From contig NZ_FRBL01000005.1 in assembly GCF_900142605.1 (NCBI RefSeq), positions 571,716 to 635,715 on the forward strand: a stretch of 64,000 bases of DNA, read 5' to 3'. The DNA is from Chitinophaga jiangningensis. GTDB taxonomy: Bacteria; Bacteroidota; Bacteroidia; Chitinophagales; Chitinophagaceae. Under the pieces are notes generated by a model. The model was not told the origin of the DNA. It did not search any database and saw only the letters and a list, made by a program, of their open reading frames with translations. How positions within the stretch are numbered: position 1 is the stretch's first letter; each line of letters starts with the position of its first letter. Below, piece by piece: positions 36,694 to 46,574 of this stretch. The position numbers were made by a program, and so were the translations under genes.

Positions 36694-37032
36694 ATGAACA
36701 TCGACAACACACAATCACAGATGAGAAAGGGCGTGCTGGAGTTTTGCATCTTGTCCATTATCAAGCAGGGAGAAGCTTACCCATCAGATATAATAGAAAA
36801 GATGAAAGAAGCTAAACTGGATATTCTGGAGGGAACACTTTATCCTTTGCTGACAAGACTCAAAAACGCGGAATTGCTTACATACCGCTGGGTAGAAAGT
36901 AGTTCCGGACCCCCTCGGAAATATTTTTCCATGACCGAAAAAGGAGAACTCTTCTATAAGGAATTGGAAAGCACCTGGAACGAACTGGCTAACGCCGTTC
37001 ACCAGCTGACACAAAATAGTAGTACCATTTAA
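36694..37032 (+). CDS. PadR-family transcriptional regulator
   Basis: A 112-residue winged-helix repressor of the PadR family, short (PadR-s2) type. The helix-turn-helix spans about 14-75 (FCILSIIKQGEAYPSDIIEKM, LEGTLYPLLTRLKNAELLTY, PPRKYFSMTEKGELF). In Bacteroidota such genes often precede a PspC-domain membrane protein, as here (34-bp gap), and are thought to autoregulate the pair. It has its own good promoter. Confidence 0.93.
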   Translation: MNIDNTQSQMRKGVLEFCILSIIKQGEAYPSDIIEKMKEAKLDILEGTLYPLLTRLKNAELLTYRWVESSSGPPRKYFSMTEKGELFYKELESTWNELANAVHQLTQNSSTI

Positions 37033-37066
37033 TCAACCTTTTACCTAAGACCGAAACCCAAAAGAA

Positions 37067-38767
37067 ATGAAAAAGATTATTAACATAAACCTGTCCGGCA
37101 GACTGATTCCCATCGAGGATAGTGCCTACGAGGTACTTCGCCAGTACCTGGACAGCCTTAAGCGCTATTTTGCGAAAGAGGAAGGTGGCGACGAGATCGT
37201 GACGGACATTGAAGCACGTATTGCGGAACTGTTCAACGATAAATTGAAAAACGGAGCCCATTGCATTACGGATGCCGATGTGGAAGCTGTTAAACTGTCG
37301 ATGGGTACACCAGAGCAGTTTGATGAAGACGCTCCAAAAGATCAGCACCAGCAACAGAGCTTTGCCGGTGCCGCCCCAGCCGGCGACCGCCCGCGCAAAC
37401 GTTTCTACCGCGATCCGGAGGATAAGGTAGTAAGTGGTGTATGCGGTGGTTTGGGTGCTTACTTCAATGTGGATCCTGTTGTATTCCGTATCATATTCAC
37501 CTTACTGGTACTCGGTTCCTTTGGTGCTGCTGCCATTGTATACATCGTGCTGTGGGTTTCCGCTCCTTACGCGGAAACCTCCGCCGAAAAGCTGGAAATG
37601 AGAGGGGAGAAGGTGGATCTTAATAACATTAAAAACACGGTGCAGGAAGAAATGCACAATGTGAAAAACCAGTTTGCCAAAGCAGGAAATGATATCAAAA
37701 ATTTTTCTCAGGGCCGCGGAAGGCAAATAGGTAATGACATTGAACGATTCTTCCTGGGTTTCTTCAGAGGACTTGGAAAAGTAATAGTAGCGATCACTAA
37801 AAGCTTCTTTATTTTCTTCGCAGTGGTAATCCTGTTCTGCCTTATTGTAACAGGTATTGCCCTCATCGTTTCTTCCGCGGCCCTTGTTCCATTGCAACAC
37901 CTCGTTTTTGCCAACGGTACACAGGTAGTGATGTTCTGGGGTAGCTTAGGCCTGATCATCGGTATACCGGTACTGGCCCTGGTCATCTTCCTGGTACGTA
38001 AAGCCACCGGCGCAAAGCAAACATCCCGTTTCGTAGCACCAACACTGGCCTTTCTCTGGATCATCGGCCTGGTAACAGCCGCCGGCCTCGCCTCTTCTTT
38101 CGTAAGAGATGTGCGCAGAAGCTCCACTACTACGGATGTATTCAATGTGGCACAGCCGCCGGCAGGCAAACTTCTCGTGAAGCTGGCAGATAAAGATTAT
38201 ATCTACCACGATGATGATATCGAATTCGGCATCTTCGATGATGATGTTCGTATCACCGGAGATACTACGGTAATCAATGATATCCGTGTACGCCTCGAGA
38301 AAAGCAATACAGACAGCTTCCAGGTAGAAGTGCTGCGCTATGCGAAAGGCCGCACCAACGGAGAGGCCGCCGCCAATGCAGAAAATATAGTGTTCCAGTT
38401 ATCACAACAGGATTCTGTACTCTACATTCCACGCGGATTTGGCCTCCGCGAAGGTTCCCGCTACCGGGTACAACGGGTAGTGGTAGTCATCAAGGTGCCA
38501 AAAGGCAAAAACATCGATGTGGATAACGAAGTGTATCGCCACTTCTCCTTCAGATCGCACAGCAAGTACGATGATGATTACTTCTATGACCGCGTATGGC
38601 GCGATGAAGATGGTCGCAGTTCATTGGAAGTTACCCCAGGCGGCGAAATAAGGGAAAAGAACAAAACCCAACCCGCCAATAAAGATTCATTAGAAACCAA
38701 CTATAAATATCACAGCAGTTTTAACATTGCTTTGCCAGCCCCAAATACCGCCCAGGAACCTGCGTAA
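37067..38767 (+). CDS. PspC-domain membrane protein
   Basis: A 566-residue inner-membrane protein. The soluble N-terminus (about 1-100) is followed by a PspC domain (about 110-170; PEDKVVSGVCGGLGAYFNVD and a helix VFRIIFTLLVLGSFGAAAIVY-like). Three more hydrophobic segments follow (about 235-345), then a large C-terminal beta-rich domain of the type found in Bacteroidota PspC fusions. PspC proteins take part in envelope-stress sensing. Expression is probably controlled by the PadR protein just upstream. A terminator follows. Confidence 0.88.
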   Translation: MKKIININLSGRLIPIEDSAYEVLRQYLDSLKRYFAKEEGGDEIVTDIEARIAELFNDKLKNGAHCITDADVEAVKLSMGTPEQFDEDAPKDQHQQQSFAGAAPAGDRPRKRFYRDPEDKVVSGVCGGLGAYFNVDPVVFRIIFTLLVLGSFGAAAIVYIVLWVSAPYAETSAEKLEMRGEKVDLNNIKNTVQEEMHNVKNQFAKAGNDIKNFSQGRGRQIGNDIERFFLGFFRGLGKVIVAITKSFFIFFAVVILFCLIVTGIALIVSSAALVPLQHLVFANGTQVVMFWGSLGLIIGIPVLALVIFLVRKATGAKQTSRFVAPTLAFLWIIGLVTAAGLASSFVRDVRRSSTTTDVFNVAQPPAGKLLVKLADKDYIYHDDDIEFGIFDDDVRITGDTTVINDIRVRLEKSNTDSFQVEVLRYAKGRTNGEAAANAENIVFQLSQQDSVLYIPRGFGLREGSRYRVQRVVVVIKVPKGKNIDVDNEVYRHFSFRSHSKYDDDYFYDRVWRDEDGRSSLEVTPGGEIREKNKTQPANKDSLETNYKYHSSFNIALPAPNTAQEPA

Positions 38768-38836
38768 ATGGTCTCCGGAAATCAATACAGTAGTCTTACT
38801 AAATTGATTGTAAGAGTGTTATAAATTAAACTATCG

Positions 38837-38873
38837 GCCATGCTGTACTTCGTGTCACAGCATGGCTTTTTGT
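38837..38873 (+). terminator. Rho-independent terminator of padR-pspC
   Basis: A perfect 10-bp stem (38837-38846 with 38857-38866) is followed by TTTTTG. Confidence 0.85.
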
Positions 38874-38927
38874 TTGCCGCTTATCGCTTTTTTCCCGATT
38901 GGATCATTCCCCCTGCTTTTTAATGTT

Positions 38928-38935
38928 TAACTTTG
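38928..38935 (+). promoter_or_regulatory. -7 element of feoB promoter
   Basis: TAACTTTG matches TAnnTTTG 46 bp before the feoB ATG; no well-spaced -33 element was found. Confidence 0.5.
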
Positions 38936-38981
38936 CGCATTCGGCATCAATCATATTATTAAACAACAGGATAGGTAAGGA

Positions 38982-41114
38982 ATGCAGGATTCATTAAACA
39001 TCGCGCTGGTAGGAAACCCGAATAGTGGAAAAAGCTCCCTTTTTAACGCTCTTACAGGGCTGAACCAGAAGGTCAGCAACTTTCCGGGCGTTACTGTCGA
39101 TAAAAAGACAGGTGTGGCTAATATTGCTTCGGGACTTACGGCCAATGTGATTGACCTGCCTGGTACCTACTCCCTCTATCCTAAAAGCGCCGATGAATAT
39201 GTTACCTACGATGTGCTGATCAACGTCAATGCTTCCGAAGCGCCGGATATGGTCATCATCGTGGCGGATGCCTCTAACCTTAAACGCAACCTCCTCTTCT
39301 GTTCCCAGATCATTGACCTGAAAATGCCGGTGATCATTGCGCTCACCATGATGGACATTGCCCGTAAGAAAGGCGTGGAAATCGATCTGGATGGACTGGA
39401 AAGAGAGCTGGGGGTGCCGGTAGTGGCCATCAACCCAAGAAAAAATAAAGGTCTCTCTGAGCTTAAAAAAATCATAGACCAGACAGCTAAAGGAAACTAC
39501 GCTGCACCTGCCCGTGATTTTATCAACAATAGCGCACTCGCAAAAGAAACGATCGAGGAGGTAAAGAAATACACCCTTTGCAGAAGTGATTATGCCGCGC
39601 TCCACGTAGCTGTAAACAGCGATGAGCTTAACTTCCTCAACGCAGGACAAAAAGAAGCCATCAAAAAGGCGGTACAACAGCACCAGTTCAATAAAACCAA
39701 AGTACAGGCAGAAGAGATCATGCAGCGATACGCCCGTATCAAGCATATCATGAAATCCACCGTGGTGGAAGCCGATCCGTTACAGAAACAATTGCGTTCT
39801 GAAAAAATTGACGACCTGCTGCTGCACCGCTTTTGGGGATATGTAATACTGCTGGTGGTGATGTTCCTGTTGTTCCAGAGCATCTTCTGGCTGGCAAGTT
39901 ATCCACAGGACTGGATAGAATCACTGTTCGGTAACCTGGGCGGATGGTTATCATCTACCTTACCGGAAAATAAACTGAGCGATGTACTCATCAACGGTAT
40001 CCTGGCCGGTATCGGGGGCTTTGCCGTATTTGTACCGCAAATCGCCATCCTCTTTGGCCTCATTACCATTCTGGAAGATACCGGGTATATGGCGCGTATC
40101 AGCTTCCTGACGGACCGCCTCATGCGCCAGGTAGGCCTCAACGGTAAGTCGGTAATGCCGCTGATCAGCGGTGTCGCCTGTGCCGTACCCGCCATCATGG
40201 CCACAAGAACCATCGAAAATAAAAAAGAACGCCTCATCACCATCCTGGTAACGCCGCTCATGAGCTGCTCCGCCAGGCTGCCTATTTATACCATGATGAT
40301 CGCCCTGGTTATACCAGATAAACGTTTCCTCGGTATCCTCAGTTTGCAGGGATTGGCAATGATGGGCTTATACCTGCTCGGTTTCTTCATGGCCATCTTC
40401 ATTGCGGCACTGATGAAATTGTTTGTGCGCATTAAGGAAAAGAGCTACTTCATCATGGAGCTTCCTGTGTACAGGGCGCCAAGATGGAAGAACGTAGGTA
40501 TTACCATGCTGGAGAAATCAAAGATCTTCGTAACAGATGCCGGTAAAATCATTGTGGTAATATCGGTGATCCTTTGGTTCCTGGCTTCTTACGGTCCTTC
40601 CAAACGTATGGACCCCATCCATCAGAAATACGAACCGCAACTGGCTGCGGTACCTGCCGACTCCCCGGCGGCCGACAGCCTGAATCATATGTACTCCTCC
40701 GAAAAACTGGCCAACTCTTATGCCGGTATCCTTGGTCACGCTATTGAGCCAGCCATTGCGCCACTGGGCTTCGACTGGAAAATGGGTATTTCCCTGATTA
40801 CCTCTTTCGCCGCCAGAGAAGTATTTGTGGGTACTATGGCTACGTTGTACAGCGTAGGAGAAAATGAGGAAGATAACAATGCCACGCTCCGCGAGAAAAT
40901 GGCATCTGCCAAAAGACCTGATGGTACGCCGGTATACACCCTGGCCACCGGTTTAGCCCTTATGATATTCTATGCTTTTGCCATGCAATGTATGAGTACC
41001 CTTGCTATCGTGAAAAGGGAAACCAAATCATGGAAAATACCACTGTTCCAGCTCGTGTACATGACCACACTGGCCTATGTTTGCAGTTTTATCGTTTATC
41101 AGATTTTTAAATAA
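38982..41114 (+). CDS. feoB: Ferrous iron transporter FeoB
   Basis: FeoB imports Fe2+ across the inner membrane. The 710 residues contain a G-protein domain (G1 GNPNSGKSS at 11-19, G3 DLPGTYSL, and the switch region PGVTVDKKTG), a GDI-like helical spacer (about 170-270) and a core of about ten membrane helices with the conserved SGVACAVPAIMATR and MSCSARLPIYTMM gates. There is no FeoA or FeoC fused or adjacent; feoA is at 13636. It lies directly upstream of an M28 peptidase (43-bp gap to that gene's start). Confidence 0.97.
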   Translation: MQDSLNIALVGNPNSGKSSLFNALTGLNQKVSNFPGVTVDKKTGVANIASGLTANVIDLPGTYSLYPKSADEYVTYDVLINVNASEAPDMVIIVADASNLKRNLLFCSQIIDLKMPVIIALTMMDIARKKGVEIDLDGLERELGVPVVAINPRKNKGLSELKKIIDQTAKGNYAAPARDFINNSALAKETIEEVKKYTLCRSDYAALHVAVNSDELNFLNAGQKEAIKKAVQQHQFNKTKVQAEEIMQRYARIKHIMKSTVVEADPLQKQLRSEKIDDLLLHRFWGYVILLVVMFLLFQSIFWLASYPQDWIESLFGNLGGWLSSTLPENKLSDVLINGILAGIGGFAVFVPQIAILFGLITILEDTGYMARISFLTDRLMRQVGLNGKSVMPLISGVACAVPAIMATRTIENKKERLITILVTPLMSCSARLPIYTMMIALVIPDKRFLGILSLQGLAMMGLYLLGFFMAIFIAALMKLFVRIKEKSYFIMELPVYRAPRWKNVGITMLEKSKIFVTDAGKIIVVISVILWFLASYGPSKRMDPIHQKYEPQLAAVPADSPAADSLNHMYSSEKLANSYAGILGHAIEPAIAPLGFDWKMGISLITSFAAREVFVGTMATLYSVGENEEDNNATLREKMASAKRPDGTPVYTLATGLALMIFYAFAMQCMSTLAIVKRETKSWKIPLFQLVYMTTLAYVCSFIVYQIFK

Positions 41115-41157
41115 GGCTGCCCGATAATTAGGTACATTGCAGGAAATGTTATGTACT

Positions 41158-42042
41158 ATGAAATGGCTCTTTTTCTGCGCCAGCATCCTGTTTGCAGTGC
41201 CGGCAGTGGCACAGACAGATTCTGTACAACTGATGAAAGACATCAGTACCCTCGCTGACGATAAATACGAAGGCCGTAAAACCGGCACCGCAGGCAACCG
41301 CCAGGCGCAGTTCTACCTGCTTAAAAGATTCCAGGAAGCGGGGCTGCAACCCTATCACAACACGTACGAGTATCCATTCTATTTCAAGCGTGGCGAAACC
41401 AATATCATGGGTACTAACCTGTACGGCTATATTCGCGGCAGCGATAGTAAGGTGATCGTGATTTCCGCCCACTATGATCACGTGGGTATTGGCAAGCCCA
41501 ATCAGCAGCAGGACAGCATTTATAACGGGGCAGATGATAATGCCTCCGGGATCGGTGGTTTATTAGCTATCGCCAGTTACTTCAAACAACACCCGCCAAA
41601 ACATACGCTGATATTCCTGGCTGCGGACGCAGAAGAAATGGGACTGCAGGGCGCCAAAGCCTTTGTGGCCCGCCCTCCTGTGCCTTTGCAGGATATCGTG
41701 CTGAATATCAATATGGATATGATTGCACATAACGACAAAGACGAACTATATGCCTGTGGACCAACAGTAAACCCGCAACTCAAGCCGGCAGTGGAAAAAG
41801 TAGCAGCGCGTAGCAATATTAAATTATTAATCGGGCATGATACGCCGGATACCGGCGCAGACAACTGGATTAATCAAAGTGACCAGGGGGCTTTTAACCA
41901 GGTAAAAATTCCCTTTATCTATTTTGGGGTAGAGGATCATGTAGATTATCACAAACCTTCAGACGAGTTTAAAACGATTAATAACTCCTTCTATTTCAGG
42001 GCTGTAAATACAATTCTGGATGTAATCAGGGAGTTAGACTAA
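41158..42042 (+). CDS. Secreted M28-family zinc metallopeptidase
   Basis: A 294-residue exported aminopeptidase-like protein. The ATG at 41158 gives a signal peptide (WLFFCASILFAVPAVAQ); an ATG at 41137 would put charged residues in front of it. The zinc ligands are H105/D107 (AHYDHVG), D126-D127 (YNGADDNASG), the E159-E160 pair (DAEEMGL) and D in NINMDMI, as in M28. Probably periplasmic or secreted. A perfect 20-bp hairpin follows. Confidence 0.93.
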   Translation: MKWLFFCASILFAVPAVAQTDSVQLMKDISTLADDKYEGRKTGTAGNRQAQFYLLKRFQEAGLQPYHNTYEYPFYFKRGETNIMGTNLYGYIRGSDSKVIVISAHYDHVGIGKPNQQQDSIYNGADDNASGIGGLLAIASYFKQHPPKHTLIFLAADAEEMGLQGAKAFVARPPVPLQDIVLNINMDMIAHNDKDELYACGPTVNPQLKPAVEKVAARSNIKLLIGHDTPDTGADNWINQSDQGAFNQVKIPFIYFGVEDHVDYHKPSDEFKTINNSFYFRAVNTILDVIRELD

Positions 42043-42047
42043 AAAAA

Positions 42048-42092
42048 TTCAGGGAGATATCAGGCGCCGCATGCGCCTGATATCTCCCTGAA
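42048..42092. terminator. Bidirectional terminator, perfect 20-bp stem
   Basis: Arms 42048-42067 and 42073-42092 pair without mismatch around a 5-base loop, between convergent M28 and S41 genes. An A-run on the left serves as the T-tail for minus-strand transcripts. Confidence 0.88.
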
Positions 42093-42121
42093 CATATAAA
42101 CGCTTCAGGAGAGAGCTGATT

Positions 42122-43564
42122 TTATTTCACCTTCGGGAAAATCATGCCTTTGAACTGATTCGCCTTATTGTAGAATTTAGAGATGGTTCCAAGCCTGTTC
42201 GACTCTGTATTCGCCAATCTGCCCAATGCGCTGGAAGGCACTCCCATATCCGTCAGGGCTGCTCTCAGCATGGGATCCTGGAAGCTACCCCAGTCATAGG
42301 CGTAATCATCGCCAGCCTGCACATTCGGTGTAAAGCCATCAAAATAGTCCCCTTCATTTTTAGAATTTAATGATTGCATGTTGATGCAATACATATCGAT
42401 TTTACCGATGGTAACAGCGATAAATCCAACAGGTTTACCATAGGAGGTGCTTCCAATCATGTGTGGATTCATGGAAGGTTTCAGTACGTTGAACAGCAGT
42501 TCACTGGACGAGGCGGTATTTCCGGTCATGATGAAGCTGAGATTCGTAAGGGCCAGCCCACCGGTAGCACCGAAATTGGTTTTAGCGTAGGTGGTGGCTT
42601 CCGAATAAAAAATATCGGCCCATAAATCATCCGGATAGTCAGGAACGGCCTTCATGGCTTTAAAGAACCAATTGAAGTTTTTATTAGTGACCCTCGAATT
42701 GAAAACAGTGGAATACATTAGCTGATTAGCCACGGAAGCCGGGGCCAGTTTGCCTGCCAGGTATTCCGCAGTGGAAACGTAGCCGCCACCGTTGTAGCGC
42801 AGGTCGATAATGACCTTGGTAACTCCGGCTGTTTTGAAATCGCTGAAAATGGTTTCAAACTGGGCTTTAACCACGTCCGGCGCTACGAAGGTGTTAAATA
42901 CAATATAACCGATTTTGCTGCCGGCCAGGTCGTATACCTTGCTGAAGAGGATAGGGTTTAAGTTGTATTGTGTAGCCGCGATGGTAGTGGTAAGCGTAGT
43001 ACCGTCGGGTTTAGTAAACACGAAATTGGCAGATTTGGCACTGAAAGCGTTGTTGAGCGCATCTTCGGTGGCCTGGTTGCCGTAGGTAAAGGAAGTGGTA
43101 CCGTTTACGGCAGACATCTGCCAGCCTCTTTTAATACCGGCTTTATCTGCAGGCGAGCCTGGGTATACATACACTACACGCAGTTCTGATCTGGTTTGCC
43201 AGCCAATCTGGAATCCGAGATCGCCGGCATGGCCCTGCAGCACATCAGCGGTACTACCATCGTCGAGGAAGCTGTATTTATCGAGGTTGCCGCCGTTGCT
43301 TTTCTTTTTGAACCCGATCAGGGAGTCGAACATGGTATACGGACTGCTGTAGCTATCTGGCTTAAAGGTAGCGGAATCCGGAACGGCGTCTGTCCATAAA
43401 TAGATGTCTTTAAATATATTAAATATACTATCGTTGGTAGATATCTTAGACAGCGAATCAGTAGGAGTGCCGGGGTTTCTGGCCATATCCTTTTTGCAGG
43501 CAGTCATAAGGAGGCTAATCACGGCGACGCCGGTCAGCAGGCGCCACAAAAGACTTGGTTGCAT
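42122..43564 (-). CDS. S41-family (CtpA-like) peptidase lipoprotein
   Basis: A 480-residue lipoprotein: LLMTAC gives a lipobox with C23 as attachment site. An N-terminal helical part is followed by a PDZ-like domain (about 115-200; VVYVYPGSPADKAGIKRGW) and the S41 protease core (about 215-400). The nucleophile serine lies in TGNTASSSELLF (352-354) and the general-base lysine is K377 in SYGKPVG. It is thought to act on the periplasmic or outer-membrane surface, but no substrate can be named. Downstream of DUF922 on the same strand. Confidence 0.92.
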   Translation of the reverse strand: MQPSLLWRLLTGVAVISLLMTACKKDMARNPGTPTDSLSKISTNDSIFNIFKDIYLWTDAVPDSATFKPDSYSSPYTMFDSLIGFKKKSNGGNLDKYSFLDDGSTADVLQGHAGDLGFQIGWQTRSELRVVYVYPGSPADKAGIKRGWQMSAVNGTTSFTYGNQATEDALNNAFSAKSANFVFTKPDGTTLTTTIAATQYNLNPILFSKVYDLAGSKIGYIVFNTFVAPDVVKAQFETIFSDFKTAGVTKVIIDLRYNGGGYVSTAEYLAGKLAPASVANQLMYSTVFNSRVTNKNFNWFFKAMKAVPDYPDDLWADIFYSEATTYAKTNFGATGGLALTNLSFIMTGNTASSSELLFNVLKPSMNPHMIGSTSYGKPVGFIAVTIGKIDMYCINMQSLNSKNEGDYFDGFTPNVQAGDDYAYDWGSFQDPMLRAALTDMGVPSSALGRLANTESNRLGTISKFYNKANQFKGMIFPKVK

Positions 43565-43644
43565 ATGTAAAGTTTAAAGCATGTGAAAGGTGTATTCCGT
43601 ATATAGATAACGCTAAAGATTAAACGATAATTATGTGTCAAAGT

Positions 43645-44310
43645 TTAACGCGGTCCAGGCGGAAATGTATTGATGTCGTTCCCTAGTTCTTCCGGGAGAT
43701 TACCGTTATTTTTCAGTGCTATCGTCACTTTATCATGCCAGGAGGCCTGTGCTGCTGCATTCATGCCACTGTGGGTGTCGCGATCGAAGGCATACTGGAG
43801 CCGGTTCATTTCTCTGAAAGCCTCAAGGTATTGAAATTGTATAACACTATCATAATCATCCCGGTTCAGCGCAGTTTGTTTTAATCGCTGTTTAAACCGC
43901 TCTACTACCAGCCGGGTGATGTCAAAATGAATCTGTTCATGTGTCAGCCCGTAAGTGGTGTTATTCCCGGGTTTTACCCAGCTGGCACTTTTTATAAAAA
44001 ATACTTGTAATAACAGGGAGATGTGAAGGGTATCCTTATACACACGGCTGCTGCCTTCGTAGGAGAAGCTGGTGTAGGATACAGCGGCACTGGGCCCGGA
44101 GAGAGGCGGTTTGCCTGTAAAATCGCTCCAGGAAAGTTTCCGGTAAGGAGCGTAGTAGATTGTGTCCGAATCAGCCGTGGAAGGTTGTTCCTGGAAGTGA
44201 AAATCCAGGGATACAACGGTATGGCCGGCGGAAGTCAGCTGTTTGTTGTTAGTCCCGCTGCCAGCGGGAAAAAGCAGCAACAAAAACAATATGGAAGGAA
44301 CAGCAATCAT
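43645..44310 (-). CDS. DUF922 family protein (possible Zn-dependent protease)
   Basis: A 221-residue exported protein with a hydrophobic start (AVPSILFLLLLFPAGS). The motif LTHEQIHFDITRLV matches the HEQxHFD motif of DUF922, which is thought to be a divergent metallopeptidase. It precedes the S41 peptidase on the minus strand (about 80-bp gap) and may form a unit with it. Divergent from the paa operon. Confidence 0.82.
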   Translation of the reverse strand: MIAVPSILFLLLLFPAGSGTNNKQLTSAGHTVVSLDFHFQEQPSTADSDTIYYAPYRKLSWSDFTGKPPLSGPSAAVSYTSFSYEGSSRVYKDTLHISLLLQVFFIKSASWVKPGNNTTYGLTHEQIHFDITRLVVERFKQRLKQTALNRDDYDSVIQFQYLEAFREMNRLQYAFDRDTHSGMNAAAQASWHDKVTIALKNNGNLPEELGNDINTFPPGPR

Positions 44311-44408
44311 CGGATTAACTACCTGCTAAAATTAGTGCTTTTAACAATCCCTTTCCGCCGAAAACGGGCTTTTTTCCGTAATTTACGAATCAACCAAAAC
44401 AATCGCAC

Positions 44409-45407
44409 ATGTACGGCGGAGGATACATTTTTGAAGAGCCCAATAACCGTCAGGTGAGGGAAGAAAAGATCCATGATGAGCCGGAGAAGCTGGCTGCATT
44501 TGAAGATCGTATAGCCAGGGGAGAGAAGATAGAGCCCGGCGACTGGATGCCGGCAGAGTACCGGCGGCAGCTTATTCGTTTAATCGAACAACATGCTCAT
44601 TCTGAGATCATTGGCGCCTTACCGGAAGGCACCTGGATTACCCGTGCCCCGGGATTTAAGCGTAAGCTGGCGTTAATCGCCAAGGTGCAGGATGAGATCG
44701 GCCATGGTCAGTTGCTGTATAATGCGGCTGAAACCCTTGGCAAAACGCGGGAGGCCATGATTAACGATCTGTTGAGTGGTAAATCCAAATACTCGAACGT
44801 GTTTAACTACCCGGCTAAAACCTGGGCGGATGTAACTGTGATAGGATTCCTGATTGATGCGGCTGCTATTGTAAACCAGGTGGCTAATTCCAAAGGCTCT
44901 TATGGTCCTTACTGCCGCGCGCTGGAAAGGATTTGCTACGAAGAAAGTTTTCACCTTAAGCAGGGTCACGATGCCTTTATTGAACTGGCCACCGGAACAC
45001 CGGCACAGCGGGAAATGCTGCAGGATGCGCTCAACCGTTGGTGGAAGCCTATCATGCACTTTTTCGGACCTCCGGATAAAACCAGCCAGCACAGTGAGAA
45101 GCTAATGCAATGGAAAGTGAAAATGGCCAGCAACGATGATATGCGTAACCAGTTCCTGGATATGTATGTCCCAAAGATCTGGGAGCTTGGGCTTACCCTG
45201 CCTGATCCGCTGCTGCGCAAAAATGCGGAAACAGGCCGCTGGGAATATTCCGATCCCGACTGGGACGAATTTTTCAGGGTGATCAACGGCGGCGGCCCTT
45301 GTAATGAGGAACGCCTCCAGGTAAGGAAGTGGGCAGAAGAACATGGCCGGTGGGTACGCAAAGCGCTGATGAAGCCGACGGAAAAACATACCCTGCCTGT
45401 AGCCTGA
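44409..45407 (+). CDS. paaA: Phenylacetyl-CoA epoxidase subunit A (catalytic)
   Basis: PaaA is the di-iron catalytic subunit of ring 1,2-phenylacetyl-CoA epoxidase, the first ring-attack step of aerobic phenylacetate breakdown. The 332 residues start MYGGGYIFEEPNN, typical of the family, and include the ferritin-like metal motifs QDEIGHGQLLYNAA and CYEESFHLKQGHDAF. It heads paaABCD, with 32 bp to paaB. Confidence 0.95.
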   Translation: MYGGGYIFEEPNNRQVREEKIHDEPEKLAAFEDRIARGEKIEPGDWMPAEYRRQLIRLIEQHAHSEIIGALPEGTWITRAPGFKRKLALIAKVQDEIGHGQLLYNAAETLGKTREAMINDLLSGKSKYSNVFNYPAKTWADVTVIGFLIDAAAIVNQVANSKGSYGPYCRALERICYEESFHLKQGHDAFIELATGTPAQREMLQDALNRWWKPIMHFFGPPDKTSQHSEKLMQWKVKMASNDDMRNQFLDMYVPKIWELGLTLPDPLLRKNAETGRWEYSDPDWDEFFRVINGGGPCNEERLQVRKWAEEHGRWVRKALMKPTEKHTLPVA

Positions 45408-45439
45408 TTATTTTAAGCTCCAAATTCAGCAAACCAATC

Positions 45440-45820
45440 ATGTCTTTAGATCCACGTGTAAACAGATTAAAACTAGGCGATCCCAATGCCGTAATAAAGG
45501 TAGAAGAAGGGGAGAACTGGAATGTATACGAAGTATTTCACCAGGAAAAAAGAGGTGCGCACCATGAACACGTAGGCTGCGTACACGCCCCGGATCCGCA
45601 GATGGCACTCATCTTTGCCAAGGAACAATTTGCCCGCAGAAAAAAATGTGTAAATCTCTGGGTGGTAAAAAGCGCCGATATCCTGGCTTTTGATGTGGAA
45701 GATGAGGATATGTTTGCCAACAACCTGGAAAAAACATACCGTGATGCCAGCGGCTTCAAGGTGATGGAAAAGATCAACAAATTCAAACAATCATCCAAAG
45801 GAACTACTGATGTTAAATAA
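45440..45820 (+). CDS. paaB: Phenylacetyl-CoA epoxidase subunit B
   Basis: PaaB is a small (126-residue) structural subunit needed for epoxidase activity. WNVYEVFHQEKRGAHHEHVG and FARRKKCVNLWVVKSADI are typical. I take the ATG at 45440; the longer upstream frame overlaps paaA and is not supported. Its end overlaps the paaC start by 11 bp. Confidence 0.93.
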   Translation: MSLDPRVNRLKLGDPNAVIKVEEGENWNVYEVFHQEKRGAHHEHVGCVHAPDPQMALIFAKEQFARRKKCVNLWVVKSADILAFDVEDEDMFANNLEKTYRDASGFKVMEKINKFKQSSKGTTDVK

Positions 45821-46571
45821 CGCAATAACAGACCTGATGACAAAAATGGCCGATGATGAACTGATTCAGGGTCATCGGAATTCGGAATGGACCGGACTGG
45901 GGCCTGTTATGGAAGAAGATATTGCCTTTTCGTCCATGGCACAGGATAAGATCGGCCATTCGTGGGCGTTATACAGGATTATAGAAGAAAACCTGGGCGG
46001 CAGGCAGGCAGACTTGTTTGCTTTTTGTCGCCCTGAAAACGAATATAAATGCTGCCACCTGGTAGAATATCCTAACTCCGGCTACGACTTCAGCCTCATG
46101 CGGCATTTCCTTTTTGACCAGGCGGAGGCAGTGCGGTATGAAAGCATGCTGGAAAGCAGCTTTGAGCCACTGCAGCAACTCAGCAGAAAAGTAAAAGGAG
46201 AATTGAAATACCATACCCTCCATGCAAATGCCTGGGTGATGCAGCTCAGCAAAGCCGGTGAAGAAAGCTATGACCGGATGCAAACCGCGTTGAATGAAAT
46301 CATTGCGCTGGCTGCCGGCATCTTCGAACCCGGTAAAGCGCATGAGCAGGTGTTAATTGACGCGAAGGTATATCCAGGGGAAAAGGAATTATATAACCGC
46401 TGGCTCGACAGGATTTATCCCGTGCTGGTAAAAGCATCGTTGAACCTGCCGGCGCTGGAATCCATTACGCCTGCCTATGGCGGCCGTAACGGACAGCATA
46501 CACCTTACCTGGCGCCATTATTAAAAGAGATGGGAGAGGTGTTTAACCTGGATACCGCAGCTAACTGGTAA
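45810..46571 (+). CDS. paaC: Phenylacetyl-CoA epoxidase subunit C
   Basis: PaaC is the structural, non-catalytic ferritin-like partner of PaaA. The 253 residues carry WTGLGPVMEEDIAFSSMAQDKIGH near the start, as in the family. It overlaps paaB by 11 bp and is followed by paaD 3 bp downstream, so translation is coupled. Confidence 0.93.
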   Translation: MLNNAITDLMTKMADDELIQGHRNSEWTGLGPVMEEDIAFSSMAQDKIGHSWALYRIIEENLGGRQADLFAFCRPENEYKCCHLVEYPNSGYDFSLMRHFLFDQAEAVRYESMLESSFEPLQQLSRKVKGELKYHTLHANAWVMQLSKAGEESYDRMQTALNEIIALAAGIFEPGKAHEQVLIDAKVYPGEKELYNRWLDRIYPVLVKASLNLPALESITPAYGGRNGQHTPYLAPLLKEMGEVFNLDTAANW

Positions 46572-46574
46572 TTT

